Below, in pieces: positions 6,160 through 7,501 of a stretch of DNA of 7,501 nt. A model generated the notes under the pieces. It searched no databases, was not told the DNA's origin, and saw only the letters and a program-made list of their open reading frames with translations. Every line of letters begins with the position of its first letter. Within the stretch, counting starts at the first letter, position 1. This DNA is from Motiliproteus sp047622605 (GTDB taxonomy: Bacteria; Pseudomonadota; Gammaproteobacteria; Pseudomonadales; Balneatricaceae). The DNA lies in NCBI GenBank assembly GCA_047622605.1, contig JBLHND010000176.1, positions 1 through 7,501 on the forward strand. The letters are read 5' to 3'. Made by a program: the position numbers and the translations under genes.

Positions 6160-6783
6160 ATGGGTGTAACGGCAAAACGTTCCTCAATGACCTTCTTTTC
6201 TGATGGTGCTGATCATTTCAGCCATCGGGTCCGTATTGTCTTGGCGGAAAAAGGTGTAGCGGTAGAGATCATCGATACAGATCTGGATGGCGCACCTCAG
6301 GAGCTGGCTGACATTAACCCCTACAAGAGTCTACCCACGCTGGTAGATCGCGAGTTGGTGCTCTATGAGCCCAATATTATGATGGAATATCTGGACGAAC
6401 GTTTCCCGCATCCGCCACTATTACCGGTTTATCCGGTAGCGCGTGCTGAGAGCCGTCAATATATCCATCGGATCGAGAAGGACTGGTGTCGGTTGGTGAA
6501 TACCATCCTCAAGTCGGATGATGCAGATGCTGTCATCAGGGCGCGTAAAGAGCTAACCGATGGCATGATCGCTATAGCCCCGATCTTCAGTGAAAAGCCC
6601 TACTTTATGAGTGAAGAGTTCACTCTGGTTGACTGTTGTCTGGCGCCGGTGCTCTGGCGTTTGACCATGCTGGGTGTGGAGCTGCCTCCTCAGGCTAAGC
6701 CATTACTCAAGTATATGGAGCGGGTGTTCGAGCGTGAGTCGTTTCAGGAAAGCTTGTCCGAAGCTGAGCATGAGATGCACTGA
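6160..6783 (+). CDS. sspA: Stringent starvation protein A (SspA)
   Basis: A 207-residue protein of the glutathione S-transferase fold that binds RNA polymerase. In E. coli SspA is needed in stationary phase, acid tolerance and phage P1 late transcription, and lowers H-NS levels. Near-identical family segments are visible: SHRVRIVLAEKGV (21-33), LPTLVDREL (58-66), MEYLDERFPHPPL (75-87) and YPVARAESR (91-99). The PHP surface patch (83-85), required for E. coli SspA activity, is intact. The N-terminal half is thioredoxin-like and the C-terminal half is all-helical. The ATG at 6160 has AAGGTG six bases upstream and aligns with the E. coli N-terminus; an upstream in-frame GTG at 6136 would add eight residues with no support. 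It lies behind the petC terminator. I cannot find a clear promoter in the 102-base gap. Confidence 0.96.
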   Translation: MGVTAKRSSMTFFSDGADHFSHRVRIVLAEKGVAVEIIDTDLDGAPQELADINPYKSLPTLVDRELVLYEPNIMMEYLDERFPHPPLLPVYPVARAESRQYIHRIEKDWCRLVNTILKSDDADAVIRARKELTDGMIAIAPIFSEKPYFMSEEFTLVDCCLAPVLWRLTMLGVELPPQAKPLLKYMERVFERESFQESLSEAEHEMH

Positions 6784-6808
6784 TCGTCCCCTTGCTTGTA
6801 TAGAATAT

Positions 6809-6834
6809 AAAGGGGCGCTTCGGCGCCCTTTTTT
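6809..6834 (+). terminator. Intrinsic terminator after sspA
   Basis: AAAGGGGCGC (6809-6818) pairs with GCGCCCTTTT (6823-6832), with one G-T wobble, around a UUCG tetraloop closed by C-G. A run of six T spans 6829-6834. The stability of this loop type and the T-tract make it a confident terminator between sspA and sspB. Confidence 0.9.
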
Positions 6835-6847
6835 GTATGCATACAAA
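6832..6847. repeat. 16-bp perfect palindrome between sspA and sspB
   Basis: TTTGTATGCATACAAA reads the same on both strands with no spacer. Its left end lies inside the T-tract of the sspA terminator. Relative to the possible sspB start site near 6891 it sits at about -59 to -44. This could be a dimeric DNA-binding protein site; no known regulator is recognised. Confidence 0.5.
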
Positions 6848-6854
6848 GCCGGGT

Positions 6855-6884
6855 TTCAATCCAGGTTCGGTTTTAAGGTACTAT
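6855..6884 (+). promoter_or_regulatory. Tentative sspB promoter
   Basis: TACTAT (6879-6884) is a fair -10 box. The matching -35, TTCAAT (6855-6860) with an 18-base spacer, is weak. Transcription would start near 6891, about 30 bases before the sspB ATG. The preceding terminator makes a promoter here necessary unless sspB depends on readthrough from sspA. Confidence 0.3.
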
Positions 6885-6922
6885 AGGGCTCCTGACAGAG
6901 CCGCTATTTGGAGCTAGACACT

Positions 6923-7339
6923 ATGACCCCCAGCCGACCCTATCTGATCCGAGCATTACATGAGTGGATCATGGATAACCAGCAAACACCCTATGTGGTG
7001 GTGGATGTCGCAATCGACGGGGTTGATGTTCCGCAAGAATTTGTCAGTGATGGCCAGATTGTTCTGAATATATCTCTCTCTGCGGTGCAGCAGTTATCGA
7101 TGGATAATGATGCTATCAGCTTTAGTGCCCGTTTTGGCGGCGTGCCGACCCATGTCTATGTGCCTGCCGTGGCGGTGATGGCGATCTACTCTAAAGAGAC
7201 CGGCCAGGGGATGAGCTTCGGCCGTGAACCCGGTTCACCTCAACCACCCGAACAGGGCATCAGCGAAGTTAAGAGCCATGCAGGCACGAGCAAGAATACG
7301 TCTAAGAGCAAGCGTCCTACGCTTAAGGTCGTGAAGTAA
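6923..7339 (+). CDS. sspB: ClpXP protease specificity-enhancing factor SspB
   Basis: A 138-residue adaptor that binds ssrA-tagged proteins from stalled ribosomes and tethers them to ClpX for degradation by ClpXP in the cytoplasm. The substrate-binding domain spans about 1-96: SRPYLIRALHEW (4-15), SDGQIVLNIS (42-51), SFSARFGGVP (66-75) and VMAIYSKETGQGM (85-97) match the family. The last eight residues, RPTLKVVK, are the conserved ClpX-docking motif. The linker between them (about 98-130) is short and rich in Ser, Lys and Pro, unlike the longer acidic E. coli linker. The ATG at 6923 has GGAG nine bases upstream and gives MTPSRPYL, like the Pseudomonas start. An in-frame TTG at 6908 would add five residues (ELDT after the start) that align with the E. 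coli N-terminus, but its ribosome site is poor. No intrinsic terminator is seen after the stop. Confidence 0.95.
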   Translation: MTPSRPYLIRALHEWIMDNQQTPYVVVDVAIDGVDVPQEFVSDGQIVLNISLSAVQQLSMDNDAISFSARFGGVPTHVYVPAVAVMAIYSKETGQGMSFGREPGSPQPPEQGISEVKSHAGTSKNTSKSKRPTLKVVK

Positions 7340-7378
7340 AGCCCCGGCTGCAGTCGGCCTATCCCGGCAACCCTCGAC

Positions 7379-7501
7379 GATGTGGGGCGTGCCGGTGTTG
7401 CAGGAGCCTTCAGCGGCCAACCTACAAGGATGTGGGGCGTGCCGGTGTTGCAGGAGCCTTCAGCGGCCCACCTCCACGGATGTGGGGCGTGCCGGGGTTG
7501 C
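7379..7501. repeat. 50-bp tandem repeat downstream of sspB, cut by the window end
   Basis: Units start at 7379, 7429 and 7479, each opening with GATGTGGGGCGTGCCGG; the period is exactly 50 bases. Copies 1 and 2 differ only near their ends (at 7420/7470, 7424/7474 and 7427/7477). The third, 23 bases before the window ends, has one change (GGGGTTGC for GGTGTTGC). Each unit can fold weakly through GTTG, GCC, GGC and CAAC segments (7397-7421 in copy 1), though copy 2 loses one pair. Because 50 is not a multiple of three, the array is unlikely to be coding. No CRISPR-like spacers are present. The copy number beyond the window is unknown. Confidence 0.9.

Noticed and set aside
6908..6922. Upstream TTG start for sspB, aligning with the E. 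coli SspB N-terminus
   Set aside because: The ribosome site before it is poor, while the ATG at 6923 has GGAG at a good distance and matches the shorter N-terminus of Pseudomonas-type SspB. Kept only as an alternative.
7379..7501. CRISPR array
   Set aside because: The 50-bp units follow each other directly and are alike along their whole length, so there are no unique spacers between shorter repeats, and no cas genes are present.

Overview
The window looks like a core chromosomal region of a gammaproteobacterium, with GC content a little above 50 percent by eye. The genus cannot be fixed from the sequence. The anchor is the block rplM-rpsI (L13, S9), petABC (cytochrome bc1) and sspA-sspB, an order familiar from beta- and gammaproteobacteria that have a bc1 complex. 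The EamA, SspA and SspB proteins resemble the E. coli family members, while the bc1 operon, which E. coli lacks, points to a respiratory, probably aerobic, organism.

Layout. Bases 1-95 hold no gene I can support. A ThiK-like phosphotransferase (96-1001, +) converges on an EamA/DMT exporter (1029-1916, -). A 457-base gap (1917-2373) carries the likely rplM promoter and a long 5' leader. rplM and rpsI follow as a tight pair closed by an intrinsic terminator (3231-3263). petA, petB and petC form an operon with 1-base TAATG overlaps at both junctions. It is preceded by a near-consensus sigma70-type promoter with a long inverted repeat laid over it, and closed by a 12-bp-stem terminator (6088-6129). 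sspA ends in a UUCG-loop terminator (6809-6834), and sspB follows from its own short intergenic region. The last 123 bases are a 50-bp tandem repeat cut by the window end.

Functional logic. L13 and S9 are ribosomal proteins made from one message. PetABC take electrons from ubiquinol to cytochrome c and pump charge. SspA is an RNA-polymerase-associated, GST-fold stress regulator, and SspB delivers ssrA-tagged proteins to ClpXP. Terminators separate the three modules, so their neighbourhood is conserved but they appear to be separate transcription units.

I see no undescribed multi-gene system here. The points most worth a second look are regulatory or structural: the inverted repeat over the petA promoter, the 50-bp tandem repeat after sspB, a 16-bp palindrome upstream of sspB, and the short basic SspB linker.
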